A DNA stretch of 6,885 nucleotides, taken from NCBI GenBank assembly GCA_021735105.1, contig JAIPHS010000049.1:1-6885 (forward strand). The letters run 5' to 3'. The notes below the pieces were generated by a model. That model did no database searches, was not told the origin of the DNA, and saw only the letters and a program-made list of their open reading frames with translations. Positions 1-5,729 of the stretch are shown here, piece by piece. Made by a program: the position numbers and the translations under genes. This DNA is from Candidatus Omnitrophota bacterium. GTDB lineage: Bacteria > Omnitrophota > Gorgyraeia > Duberdicusellales > 4484-171. Positions within the stretch are counted from its first letter, which is position 1. Every line of letters begins with the position of its first letter.

Positions 1-33
1 TTCGGCTAACTTTAAAATATCATTTATCCACAG
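1..33 (-). CDS. Possible 5' end of an unidentified gene downstream of leuC (partial, start unclear)
   Basis: A strong Shine-Dalgarno GGAGG (minus strand, 44-40) directly follows the leuC stop codon, so another gene was expected here. The only frame open to the window edge reads WINDILKLAE after a CTG codon at 33-31, placed 6 nt after GGAGG. It contains no ATG, GTG or TTG. The GTG at 31-29 is well spaced (8 nt) but meets TGA after three codons, and the ATG at 22-20 meets TAA after two codons. The gene could therefore start with CTG, or the true start could lie beyond the window. The ten residues do not resemble the usual start of LeuD, the partner subunit that might be expected here. Identity is unknown. 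Confidence 0.3.
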   Translation of the reverse strand, partial: MWINDILKLAE

Positions 34-39
34 AAATAA

Positions 40-44
40 CCTCC
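40..44 (-). promoter_or_regulatory. Shine-Dalgarno GGAGG abutting the leuC stop codon
   Basis: The minus strand reads GGAGG immediately after the leuC TAA (47-45). This is the strongest ribosome-binding consensus in the left part of the window and implies that translation restarts just downstream, although no conventional start codon with an open frame follows within the window. Confidence 0.55.
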
Positions 45-1292
45 TTAAGATAAGATTTTTCGCGGGTCAGCGATCTCACCTTTAATGGCTGACGCTACTA
101 CTGTTGCCGGAGAAGCTAAATAAATAAAAGCATTAGGATTACCCATTCTTCCTTTAAAATTTCTGTTTGCCGTAGAAATCGCAGCTTCTCCGTCTGCTAA
201 AACTCCCTGGTGGGTCCCAACACAGGGGCCGCACCCGGTCGGTAAAATAATTCCACCAGATTCTACAAACCTTTTTATATATCCTTTATCTAATGCTTGT
301 TGGAATAGAGCCCGAGAGGCTGGTGCAACTAAAAACTTAACCCGGGAATGAATTTTATTTTTTGCAAGAATTTCAGCGGCTATTTTTAGATCTTCCAGGC
401 GGCCATTTGTGCATGTTCCTAAAAAAGCCTGGTCAATTTTTTTGCCTTCAATTTCTTCAATCGGTACGCCATTATCTACATTATGCGGACAAGCCACATA
501 AGGAGAAATTTTTGTAATATCAAATTCAATTACTTTTTCATAGTTACAATTTTTATCAGGAAAAATGCTTTTGTATTTTTTAATTCCTATTTTTTTTAAA
601 AGATTTTCGCCCTTTTTATCAATCGGCATTAAGCCGTTTTTAGCCCCAAATTCAATAGTCATATTAGCTATAGTAAAACGCGCGTCCATTGAAAGTTTAT
701 CAATTACTTCCCCTGAAAATTCAATTGACTTATAAGTAGCTCCATTTGAACCTAATTTATTTATTATATAAAGAATAATGTCTTTGCTGTAGACTCCAAA
801 AGGAAGCTTCCCTTTAACAACTATTTTATAAGTTTGCGGAACTTTAAACCAATTTTTACCGGTAAAAAGTGTAACCGCTAAATCAGTAGAACCAACCCCC
901 ATGGCTAATGTTCCTAAAGCTCCGGCGGTTGAGGTGTGAGAGTCAGCGCCTAAAATAAGATTGCCCGGTACGGCAAAGCCTTCTTCGATAATTAATTGAT
1001 GAGATATGCCGCAGCCAACATCATAAAGAAGGCTTTTGTTTTCTTGTTGAAATTTACGCATAGAAGAATGAACCTGCGAGACTCCCAAGTTCGGAGACGG
1101 GCTGCTATGATCGATAAACATTGCATACTTCTTAGGCTTGAGGATACTTCTTTTTCCCAAACTATCTAAAACTAAAGAAGAGGTCCCGTCTTGAGAAAAA
1201 CAAAAATCAACCCGGCAAACTGAAACATCTCCAGCTTGAAGATTTTTTTTAGCATGGTTTGAGAATATTTTTTCTACAATAGTTTGTGGCAT
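45..1292 (-). CDS. leuC: 3-isopropylmalate dehydratase / homoaconitase family large subunit (LeuC-like)
   Basis: This 415-residue protein belongs to the aconitase superfamily and is the short, archaeal-type large subunit that works with a separate swivel subunit (LeuD). The expected reaction is isomerisation of 2- and 3-isopropylmalate through a [4Fe-4S] cluster in cytosolic leucine synthesis. Visible marks are DHSSPSPN (residues 61-68), the ADSHTSTAGALG segment (116-127), and the three cluster cysteines: C294 in GTCTNGRLEDL, and C354 and C357 in TGCGPC. The end (PATVVASAIKGEIADPRKIL) is typical of the family. The start MPQTIVEKIF matches family N-termini, though the ribosome-binding site before it is weak. 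It follows the aminotransferase by 49 nt, a gap that holds a heptad repeat. Homoaconitase or dimethylmalate dehydratase activity cannot be excluded from sequence alone, since this subfamily shares the same motifs. No leuD is visible. Confidence 0.88.
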   Translation of the reverse strand: MPQTIVEKIFSNHAKKNLQAGDVSVCRVDFCFSQDGTSSLVLDSLGKRSILKPKKYAMFIDHSSPSPNLGVSQVHSSMRKFQQENKSLLYDVGCGISHQLIIEEGFAVPGNLILGADSHTSTAGALGTLAMGVGSTDLAVTLFTGKNWFKVPQTYKIVVKGKLPFGVYSKDIILYIINKLGSNGATYKSIEFSGEVIDKLSMDARFTIANMTIEFGAKNGLMPIDKKGENLLKKIGIKKYKSIFPDKNCNYEKVIEFDITKISPYVACPHNVDNGVPIEEIEGKKIDQAFLGTCTNGRLEDLKIAAEILAKNKIHSRVKFLVAPASRALFQQALDKGYIKRFVESGGIILPTGCGPCVGTHQGVLADGEAAISTANRNFKGRMGNPNAFIYLASPATVVASAIKGEIADPRKILS

Positions 1293-1315
1293 ATCTTATT
1301 TCATCTCTCAACCAT

Positions 1316-1336
1316 TAACTTCTACCTTCTAACTTC
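1316..1336. repeat. Short tandem repeat, 7-nt unit, three copies (TAACTTC)
   Basis: The plus strand reads TAACTTC, TACCTTC, TAACTTC (1316-1322, 1323-1329, 1330-1336): three contiguous heptamers with one substitution. The next heptamer (TTTTATC) is degenerate and runs into the aminotransferase stop codon (1344-1342). The array fills much of the 49-nt gap before leuC. It resembles in form, not in sequence, the arrays at 4771-4798 and 5709-5729. Confidence 0.7.
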
Positions 1337-1341
1337 TTTTA

Positions 1342-2499
1342 TCAAAGTTGCCTGATAAAACTATCAATTCTATTTATTCCTTTATTTATCTGTTCAAGGC
1401 TGGTAGAAAAACTTACTCTGATATAACCTTCTTTTCCAAAAGAACTAGCCGGTATACAAGAAACAAGTTCTTCTTCCAACAACCGCGAACAAAAATCAAA
1501 AGAAGTTAAACCTGTCTGGCTGATATCACAAAACATATAAAATGTACCTTCCGGCTTTAAAGGCTTTATTTTAGGAATATCGCCTAGGCCTTTATACAAT
1601 AGGTCTCTTCTTTCTTCAAATTTTAAACTAATTTGAGCTTGCCATTCTGTATCTTCTAGTGCCGCTAAAGCTGCAGCTTGAGACACCGAACACGGGCATG
1701 AAGTAGTATGGCCGACAATCTTTGAAATCTCTTTTACCAAATCTTTATTTGCTGCCAAATAACCAACTCGCCAACCAGTCATAGCAAAACTTTTTGAGAA
1801 TCCCCCCACAGTTAAAGTTTTATCTTGCATTGAATCTAGGCTAGCAAAGCTAATATGGCTTTTTTTATCATAAACTAAAACTTCATAAATTTCATCGCTT
1901 ATAACATGGATATTAGCACCTTTTATAATTTCTGAAATTTCTCTAAGCTCCTTTTTGTTATAAGTTATACCGGTAGGATTGTTAGGATAGTTAAAAATAA
2001 GAACTTTTGTCTTATCAGTTATTGACTCCTCTAAGAGTTTAGGCGTTAATTTAAAATTATTTTGTTCTGCCAGCTCAATAAACTTAACTTTAGCGGAGGT
2101 AAGTTTAACCATCTCCGGGTAACTCACCCAATAAGGTAACGGAATAAGAACCTCATCTCCATCAGACAACAAAGACAATAAAGCTATAAAAATAGCATAT
2201 TTTGCGCCCGAGGTAACAATAATATTTTCTTTATCGGCTAAAATACCATTATTAATCTTTAATTTATTAGCGATTGCTTCTCTTAGCCTGTTGTCTCCGG
2301 AAGAAGGTGTATATTTGGTAAAACCTTGATCAATAGCTTTTTTGGCAGCTGTTTTTATAAAATCTGGAGTATCAAAATCAGGTTCTCCAGCTGCAAAATT
2401 TACAACATCTTTACCTTCTCTTTTTATTTGCTTAGTTAAAGCAGTAATTTTTAAAGTAGCTGATTTCGTTAAGGATAAAACTTGTGGATTTATCGACAT
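1342..2499 (-). CDS. Pyridoxal-phosphate aminotransferase, class I, aspartate aminotransferase type (subgroup Ib)
   Basis: This 385-residue fold-type I aminotransferase should transfer the amino group between aspartate and 2-oxoglutarate, or related substrates, in the cytosol. Motifs appear in order: AAGEPDFDTP near residues 36-45, KYTPSSG (62-68), TSGAKYA (96-102, cofactor phosphate region), NNPTG (173-177), SDEIYE (201-206, with D202 and Y205 contacting the cofactor), GGFSKSFAMTGWRVGY (232-247, with K236 as the Schiff-base lysine), and R361 in RVSFS binding the substrate carboxylate. The length and the Ib-style N-terminus fit Bacillus/Thermus-type AspC. Some Ib enzymes use prephenate, and I cannot rule that out. 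It starts 6 nt after the rplQ stop. No Shine-Dalgarno is evident in the bases before ATG, so translation is probably coupled to rplQ. Its place at the tail of the ribosomal operon, followed by leuC, suggests growth-linked expression of amino-acid synthesis. Confidence 0.9.
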   Translation of the reverse strand: MSINPQVLSLTKSATLKITALTKQIKREGKDVVNFAAGEPDFDTPDFIKTAAKKAIDQGFTKYTPSSGDNRLREAIANKLKINNGILADKENIIVTSGAKYAIFIALLSLLSDGDEVLIPLPYWVSYPEMVKLTSAKVKFIELAEQNNFKLTPKLLEESITDKTKVLIFNYPNNPTGITYNKKELREISEIIKGANIHVISDEIYEVLVYDKKSHISFASLDSMQDKTLTVGGFSKSFAMTGWRVGYLAANKDLVKEISKIVGHTTSCPCSVSQAAALAALEDTEWQAQISLKFEERRDLLYKGLGDIPKIKPLKPEGTFYMFCDISQTGLTSFDFCSRLLEEELVSCIPASSFGKEGYIRVSFSTSLEQINKGINRIDSFIRQL

Positions 2500-2505
2500 A
2501 TAATT

Positions 2506-3015
2506 TTAAGATTTTTTACCTTTTTTAAACATCTTCTTTAAACCGGATAAACCCTTCTTCTCAGCAGTTTCTTCTTTTGTTTCTTTTTTTTCTGCTTGCT
2601 CTGGTTTTGTTGATTTAGCTTTAGTTTTTTTAGTTGTTTCTTTTTTGGCCTTTTTAGCGCCTAACTTAGTTAACTCTATTTGAGATAATAAAGCTCCATC
2701 GCTTTTTCTAAAACCAAGATTATAAATGCGGCTATACCCTCCTTGGACATCACTAAAGCGAGGCCCAATGTTATCGAAAAGCTTTTTAACTAAAGAATGA
2801 TCACCAATTATTTTGAAAGCTTGACGCCTGGCAGAAAGATTATCTTTTTTTGCTAAAGTAATAATCTTATCTATTTTAGGCTTAAGTAACTTCGCTTTTG
2901 GAGTAGTAGTCTTAATCTTTTCGCTAATGATTATAGACTTAAGTAAAGATTTAGCTAATGCTTTTCTTTGCCCGCGCGAACGTGATAGTTTATTTCCTTT
3001 TCTTTTATGCCTCAT
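2506..3015 (-). CDS. rplQ: 50S ribosomal protein L17 with a long Lys/Glu/Thr-rich C-terminal extension
   Basis: L17 is a large-subunit protein located near the peptide exit side of the ribosome. The N-terminus MRHKRKGNKLSRSRGQRKAL and the closing core segment GGYSRIYNLGFRKSDGALLSQIEL (92-115) are diagnostic. The normal domain ends near residue 118. Beyond it lie about 51 residues of low-complexity sequence made almost entirely of K, E, T, A and S, ending in a short basic stretch GLSGLKKMFKKGKKS (155-169) that could form an amphipathic helix. Typical bacterial L17 is about 116-130 residues, so this one (169) is unusually long. No frameshift is visible and the tail keeps the same frame to the stop. 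The start is 3 nt after the rpoA stop; AAGG inside the rpoA 3' end serves as ribosome-binding site. Its position after rpoA is the classic one. Confidence 0.96.
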   Translation of the reverse strand: MRHKRKGNKLSRSRGQRKALAKSLLKSIIISEKIKTTTPKAKLLKPKIDKIITLAKKDNLSARRQAFKIIGDHSLVKKLFDNIGPRFSDVQGGYSRIYNLGFRKSDGALLSQIELTKLGAKKAKKETTKKTKAKSTKPEQAEKKETKEETAEKKGLSGLKKMFKKGKKS

Positions 3016-3018
3016 AGC

Positions 3019-4005
3019 CTATACCTTCTTCATTTTTTCTTCATCAATATTCATCCCAAAAGAAAGCCCCATAGTTTTTAGGAGGGCTTCAACCTCATTT
3101 AAAGATTTTTTTCCGAAATTACGGTAAGCTAAAATCTCCGGCTCAGTTTTTGTTACTAGCTCAGCTAAAGTTTTTATATTAGCCTCCTTCAGGCAATTAG
3201 CGCTTCTTACCGAAAGTTCTAACTCAGAAACTGGCAGCTTAAGCTTTTCATACAAAGAAATTTCTTCCGGAGTAAGTTCTTCGTAATCTTCTTCCGGTAA
3301 TTCACCTAAAGTAAAAAAAAGTTCAAGATGTTTATTTAAAACCTTAGAAGCATAAATTAAAGCTTCTTTAGGCTCAATACTGGCATCAGTAAAAATTTCT
3401 AAAATTAATTTGTCATAATCTGTTCTTTTCCCAACTCTAGTATTTTCGACTTTAAATGCGACTCTCTTAACAGGAGTAAAGATTGAATCAATTGCAATGA
3501 CTCCAATCGGCATATCTTCTCTCTTATTGGCTTCAGCCGGAACAAAGCCACGGCCTCTTCCTACTTCCATTTCAATATTAAGTTTTTTACTGGATTCGGT
3601 AATCGCGGCAATATGATGATCAGGATTTACTATTTCAATCGTTTCATCGGTAATAATGTCTCTGGCTTTAATCTCTTTTTCACCTTCAGCTTTTACATGA
3701 ATTTTCTTGGGAGAACGAGAATAAGCACGCAAAATAAGTCCTTTTATATTTAAGATAATTTCGGGTAAATCTTCTAAAACTCCCTCTATCGGAGAGAATT
3801 CATGCTGAGCTTCTTTAATATTGATTGATGTAACTGCAGAACCCTCTATCGAAGAAAGAAGTGCGCGCCGCAAAGAGTTGCCAAGAGTCACACCATAGCC
3901 TCTTTCTAAAGGGTCTGCTATAAATTTACCATAGGTTGGGCTATAACTATCTTGGTCAACGGTTATTCTTTTTGGAAATTGAAAATCTCTCCAGCTTATT
4001 CCCAT
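3019..4005 (-). CDS. rpoA: DNA-directed RNA polymerase subunit alpha
   Basis: This is the 328-residue alpha subunit, whose dimer nucleates RNA polymerase assembly. The N-terminal domain is complete, with ERGYGVTLGNSLRRALLSS (34-52) at the dimer interface and GRGRGFVPAEANK (149-161) in the assembly region. A linker with acidic residues (around 245-258) leads to a full C-terminal domain. There LSVRSANCLKEANIKTL (264-280) and RNFGKKSLNEV (295-305) carry the counterparts of E. coli R265, N268, C269, G296, K298 and S299, which contact UP-element DNA, so UP-element recognition is likely kept. GGGAGG lies 8 nt before the ATG. That site is the edge of a long inverted repeat in the 96-nt gap after rpsD (separate entry), so translation may be structure-controlled. 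Confidence 0.98.
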   Translation of the reverse strand: MGISWRDFQFPKRITVDQDSYSPTYGKFIADPLERGYGVTLGNSLRRALLSSIEGSAVTSINIKEAQHEFSPIEGVLEDLPEIILNIKGLILRAYSRSPKKIHVKAEGEKEIKARDIITDETIEIVNPDHHIAAITESSKKLNIEMEVGRGRGFVPAEANKREDMPIGVIAIDSIFTPVKRVAFKVENTRVGKRTDYDKLILEIFTDASIEPKEALIYASKVLNKHLELFFTLGELPEEDYEELTPEEISLYEKLKLPVSELELSVRSANCLKEANIKTLAELVTKTEPEILAYRNFGKKSLNEVEALLKTMGLSFGMNIDEEKMKKV

Positions 4006-4013
4006 AATTTTTT

Positions 4014-4062
4014 CCTCCCATTGAAAATGAATTTATTTAGCGAATACCTTTATTTTCAATGG
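4014..4062 (-). promoter_or_regulatory. rpoA leader: 11-bp inverted repeat ending inside the Shine-Dalgarno
   Basis: CCATTGAAAAT (4018-4028) and ATTTTCAATGG (4052-4062) are exact reverse complements, giving an 11-bp stem with a 23-nt loop in the mRNA. On the transcript the 3' arm ends in GG, the first two bases of the rpoA ribosome-binding site GGGAGG (4019-4014). When formed, the stem would place the site at the foot of a helix and partly bury it. The other end shares 4061-4062 with the neighbouring hairpin at 4061-4091. There is no U-run after the stem, so a simple terminator is unlikely. A role in tuning rpoA translation is inference. Confidence 0.6.
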
Positions 4063-4091
4063 CACTGAGCCGAATTCCTCGGCGAAGTGCC
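4061..4091 (-). other. Hairpin between rpsD and rpoA with internal loop
   Basis: GGCAC (4061-4065) pairs with GTGCC (4087-4091). Inside, GCCGA (4069-4073) pairs with TCGGC (4079-4083) around a 5-nt loop, the two helices being separated by a symmetric 3x3 internal loop. It is far more GC-rich than its surroundings. It overlaps the 11-bp rpoA-leader stem by two bases, so the full forms of both cannot coexist. It could protect the rpsD 3' end, act as a processing site, or be part of a switch with the adjacent stem. Confidence 0.6.
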
Positions 4092-4101
4092 TTAAATTGT
4101 T

Positions 4102-4731
4102 TTATTTAGAATAAAGTTCAACTATTAACTGTTCTTGTATTGGTATGGTAGTATCTTCCTTGGTAGGTAATCTTTTTACTGTAATTTTATAATTTTGATT
4201 ATCAACACCAAGCCATTCAGGCACACTTTTTTCTTTTTGGCTTATTTCAATATTTTCCTTTATCAAGTTCTTAACTCCTTCATCTATCCTAAACTCGATC
4301 ACTTGATCTGATTTAACTAAACATGAGGGTATATCAACTCTCCGGTTATCGATAAAAACAAAACCATGCCGAACTAATTGTCTCGCCTGAGATCTTGATA
4401 ATGCAAAAAGTGATCTAAAAACTATATTGTCTAATCTTCTTTCAAGCTGCTGAACTAAAATTTGTCCGGTAGCACCTTCGGATTTATGCGCTATTTCAAA
4501 AAATCTTCTAAATTGGCGCTCAAGCAATCCATAAATATTTTTTGCTTTTTGTTTTTCCCGTAATTGTAGAGCATAATAAGAAGGTTTAGACCTCTGCCTT
4601 CTTTGCATTCCGGGAGGAATCGGCCTTTTAGCAACAGCACATTTTTCAGTTAAACATCTGATACCTTTAAGGTATAACTTCATCCCTGCTCTCCGGCATA
4701 ATTTACATTTTGGCCTTAAATCTCTTGCCAT
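4102..4731 (-). CDS. rpsD: 30S ribosomal protein S4, zinc-binding form
   Basis: S4 is a primary 16S rRNA-binding protein that starts assembly of the 30S body and, in known bacteria, represses its own operon at the translational level. The 209-residue length is standard. The N-terminus carries C9-x2-C12-x13-C26-x4-C31, matching the zinc-binding (C+) spacing known from Thermus S4. The S4 RNA-binding domain follows with RRLDNIVFRSLFALSRSQARQLVRHGFVFIDNRRVDIPS (about 97-135), and the end has VPEWLGVD (170-177) as in most S4 proteins. AGGAGA precedes the ATG by about 6 nt. The 66-nt gap to rpsK carries a heptad repeat array, and the gap after it holds two overlapping hairpins before rpoA. Because S4 is the usual autoregulator of this operon, those leader structures are natural places to look for its binding, but nothing in the sequence proves it. 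Confidence 0.98.
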   Translation of the reverse strand: MARDLRPKCKLCRRAGMKLYLKGIRCLTEKCAVAKRPIPPGMQRRQRSKPSYYALQLREKQKAKNIYGLLERQFRRFFEIAHKSEGATGQILVQQLERRLDNIVFRSLFALSRSQARQLVRHGFVFIDNRRVDIPSCLVKSDQVIEFRIDEGVKNLIKENIEISQKEKSVPEWLGVDNQNYKITVKRLPTKEDTTIPIQEQLIVELYSK

Positions 4732-4770
4732 ATAATATCTCCTATTTTTATCTTAATTGTTTCTCTTTCA

Positions 4771-4798
4771 ACTTTAGACTCTGGACTTTAGACTTTAT
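4771..4798. repeat. Short tandem repeat, 7-nt unit, four copies (ACTTTAG)
   Basis: The plus strand reads ACTTTAG, ACTCTGG, ACTTTAG, ACTTTAT (4771-4777, 4778-4784, 4785-4791, 4792-4798). The period is exactly 7 with one to two changes per copy. The last base of the array is the last base of the rpsK stop codon (TGA, 4800-4798). The array lies in the rpsK-rpsD gap, upstream of the rpsD ribosome-binding site. No promoter or hairpin is apparent in it. Confidence 0.75.
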
Positions 4799-5196
4799 CA
4801 TACTCGTCTTTTCTTTGTTAACCTACACCCGTTATGCGGAGCAGGACTAGCCATCTTAACGCGTTTTACATTTAAACCTGCCGCCGAAAGAGCTCTAATA
4901 GCTGCTTCACGGCCCGGTCCCGGCCCTTTAATCATAACGTCAACTTCCCTTAACCCCATAGCTTTAGTGGTTTTAGCAGCATCTAAAGAAGCCATTTGAG
5001 CTGCATAGGGTGTTGACTTACGGGCTCCCTTAAATCCCACCCCACCGGCTGACTTCCAGGCTAAAACATTTCCGCTTAAGTCTGTTATTGAAATAATCGT
5101 ATTATTAAAAGTAGACTTTATCCTGGCCACACCGGCTGAAGACTTAAGTTGTACTTTTTTCTTTTTTCTTTCTTTTCTTTTTGGTTTCTTAGCCAT
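4798..5196 (-). CDS. rpsK: 30S ribosomal protein S11
   Basis: S11 sits on the 30S platform near the E site and contacts the 690 loop of 16S rRNA. The 132-residue protein has a very basic N-terminus (MAKKPKRKERKKKK), then NNTIISITDLSGNVLAW (31-47), the GGVGFKGARKSTPYAAQ segment (51-67), GPGPGREAAIRAL (91-103) and the conserved PHNGCR (120-125). I start it at the ATG at 5196-5194 because AGGAG lies 4 nt upstream and MAKK is the family's common start. An in-frame ATG nine codons upstream (5223-5221) lacks a ribosome-binding site, lies within an mRNA hairpin arm and would add a non-conserved MPDNYTRSF. The 5' side carries two strong hairpins after rpsM (separate entries), suggesting controlled translation. 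Confidence 0.97.
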   Translation of the reverse strand: MAKKPKRKERKKKKVQLKSSAGVARIKSTFNNTIISITDLSGNVLAWKSAGGVGFKGARKSTPYAAQMASLDAAKTTKAMGLREVDVMIKGPGPGREAAIRALSAAGLNVKRVKMASPAPHNGCRLTKKRRV

Positions 5197-5205
5197 AAAA
5201 CTCCT

Positions 5206-5242
5206 GGTATAATTATCAGGCATAATGCAGATTATACCTGAT
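5206..5242 (-). promoter_or_regulatory. rpsK leader hairpin with a competing alternative stem next to the Shine-Dalgarno
   Basis: In the transcript, 5242-5231 can pair with 5226-5215. ATCAGG/CCTGAT and ATAAT/ATTAT flank one position that is a mismatch on the plus strand but a U-G wobble in the RNA, giving a 12-bp stem with a 4-nt loop. The same 5' arm also contains GGTATAAT (RNA sense, 5238-5231), which is exactly complementary to ATTATACC (RNA sense, 5213-5206). That second stem of 8 bp ends one base from the AGGAG ribosome-binding site (5205-5201). The two pairings use the same bases and exclude each other, as in an on/off leader. Whether anything senses it is unknown. Confidence 0.55.
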
Positions 5243-5255
5243 TACAATAATTATT

Positions 5256-5289
5256 AAATACCCTCTAGTGTTTTCGTTAGAGGGTATTT
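5256..5289 (-). terminator. 12-bp perfect hairpin at the rpsM stop codon: possible attenuator or weak intrinsic terminator
   Basis: AAATACCCTCTA (5256-5267) and TAGAGGGTATTT (5278-5289) are perfect reverse complements with a 10-nt loop. The 5' arm of the RNA stem begins at the last base of the rpsM stop codon (TAA, 5291-5289). After the stem the RNA continues AATAATTATTG, only moderately U-rich, so complete termination is doubtful; partial termination, pausing or a 3'-end stabiliser all fit. Because rpsK, rpsD and rpoA lie downstream, it probably allows read-through. A ribosome finishing rpsM would cover the arm, which could link its folding to translation. Confidence 0.55.
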
Positions 5290-5657
5290 TACCTTTTTTG
5301 CCCTCCAACCCGAGACTTAGGCCCTTTTTTAGTTCGAGCGTTACAACGAGTACGCTGGCCTCTAACCGGCAAACCTTTTTTATGCCTCATTCCTTTATAT
5401 GATTTAATTTCAATTAACCTTCTAATATCTTGAGAGATTTTACGCCTTAGTTCACCCTCTACGCTATAATTAGATTGAATATATTTAGCAAGCTGTGAAG
5501 CTTCTTCATCTTTAAGATCTCCGGCTTTTCTTTCTGGATCAATTCCTGTATTATCTAAAATTTCATCAGCTTTGTGAGGGCCAACCCCATAAATATAACG
5601 CAAAGAGATTTTTATTTTTTTATTTTTTGGAATATCTACCCCTAATATCCTTGGCAT
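5289..5657 (-). CDS. rpsM: 30S ribosomal protein S13
   Basis: S13 lies in the 30S head and contacts P-site tRNA and the large subunit through bridges. The 122-residue length is standard. Visible are the start MPRILGVDIPKNKKIKISL, the helix-two-turn-helix region with YIYGVGPHKADEIL (21-34), and the C-terminal rRNA and tRNA-contacting tail with MRHKKGLPVRGQRTRCNART (90-109) and KKGPKSR. GAGG lies 5 nt before the ATG, and a second purine-rich AGAGGAG lies further upstream. In E. coli the S4 autoregulatory target lies in front of rpsM; here that 85-nt gap instead shows a heptad GC-rich repeat that can fold. Confidence 0.98.
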   Translation of the reverse strand: MPRILGVDIPKNKKIKISLRYIYGVGPHKADEILDNTGIDPERKAGDLKDEEASQLAKYIQSNYSVEGELRRKISQDIRRLIEIKSYKGMRHKKGLPVRGQRTRCNARTKKGPKSRVGGQKR

Positions 5658-5708
5658 ACTTACCTCACACTCCTCTAATTTAATTCAAAAACTATCAACC
5701 TATTGCTT

Positions 5709-5729
5709 AGCGCAAAGCGCACAGCGCTA
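5709..5729. repeat. Short tandem repeat, 7-nt unit, three copies (AGCGCAN), able to fold
   Basis: The plus strand reads AGCGCAA, AGCGCAC, AGCGCTA (5709-5715, 5716-5722, 5723-5729). The unit contains the palindrome GCGC, so copies can pair with each other: AGCGC (5716-5720) with GCGCT (5724-5728) gives 5 bp around a 3-nt loop. An outer pairing of GCAAA (5712-5716) with TTTGC (5735-5739) is also possible in the alternative bulged form. The block is GC-rich in AT-rich surroundings and sits between rpmJ and rpsM, 14 nt after the rpmJ stop in transcription order. Confidence 0.65.

Noticed and set aside
2927..3127. Plus-strand open frame of 66 codons
   Set aside because: It lies opposite the rplQ 5' end and rpoA 3' end, has no recognisable family, and is best explained as an antisense shadow of two certain genes.
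5149..5196. Poly-pyrimidine run as a regulatory tract
   Set aside because: It is simply the lysine/arginine-rich N-terminus of S11 read on the opposite strand.
5197..5223. Nine-codon N-terminal extension of S11 (MPDNYTRSF)
   Set aside because: The upstream ATG has no ribosome-binding site and is within an mRNA hairpin; the internal ATG has AGGAG and the family-typical MAKK start.
1316..5729. Heptad arrays as a CRISPR array
   Set aside because: Units are 7 nt, contiguous and without spacers; no cas genes are present.
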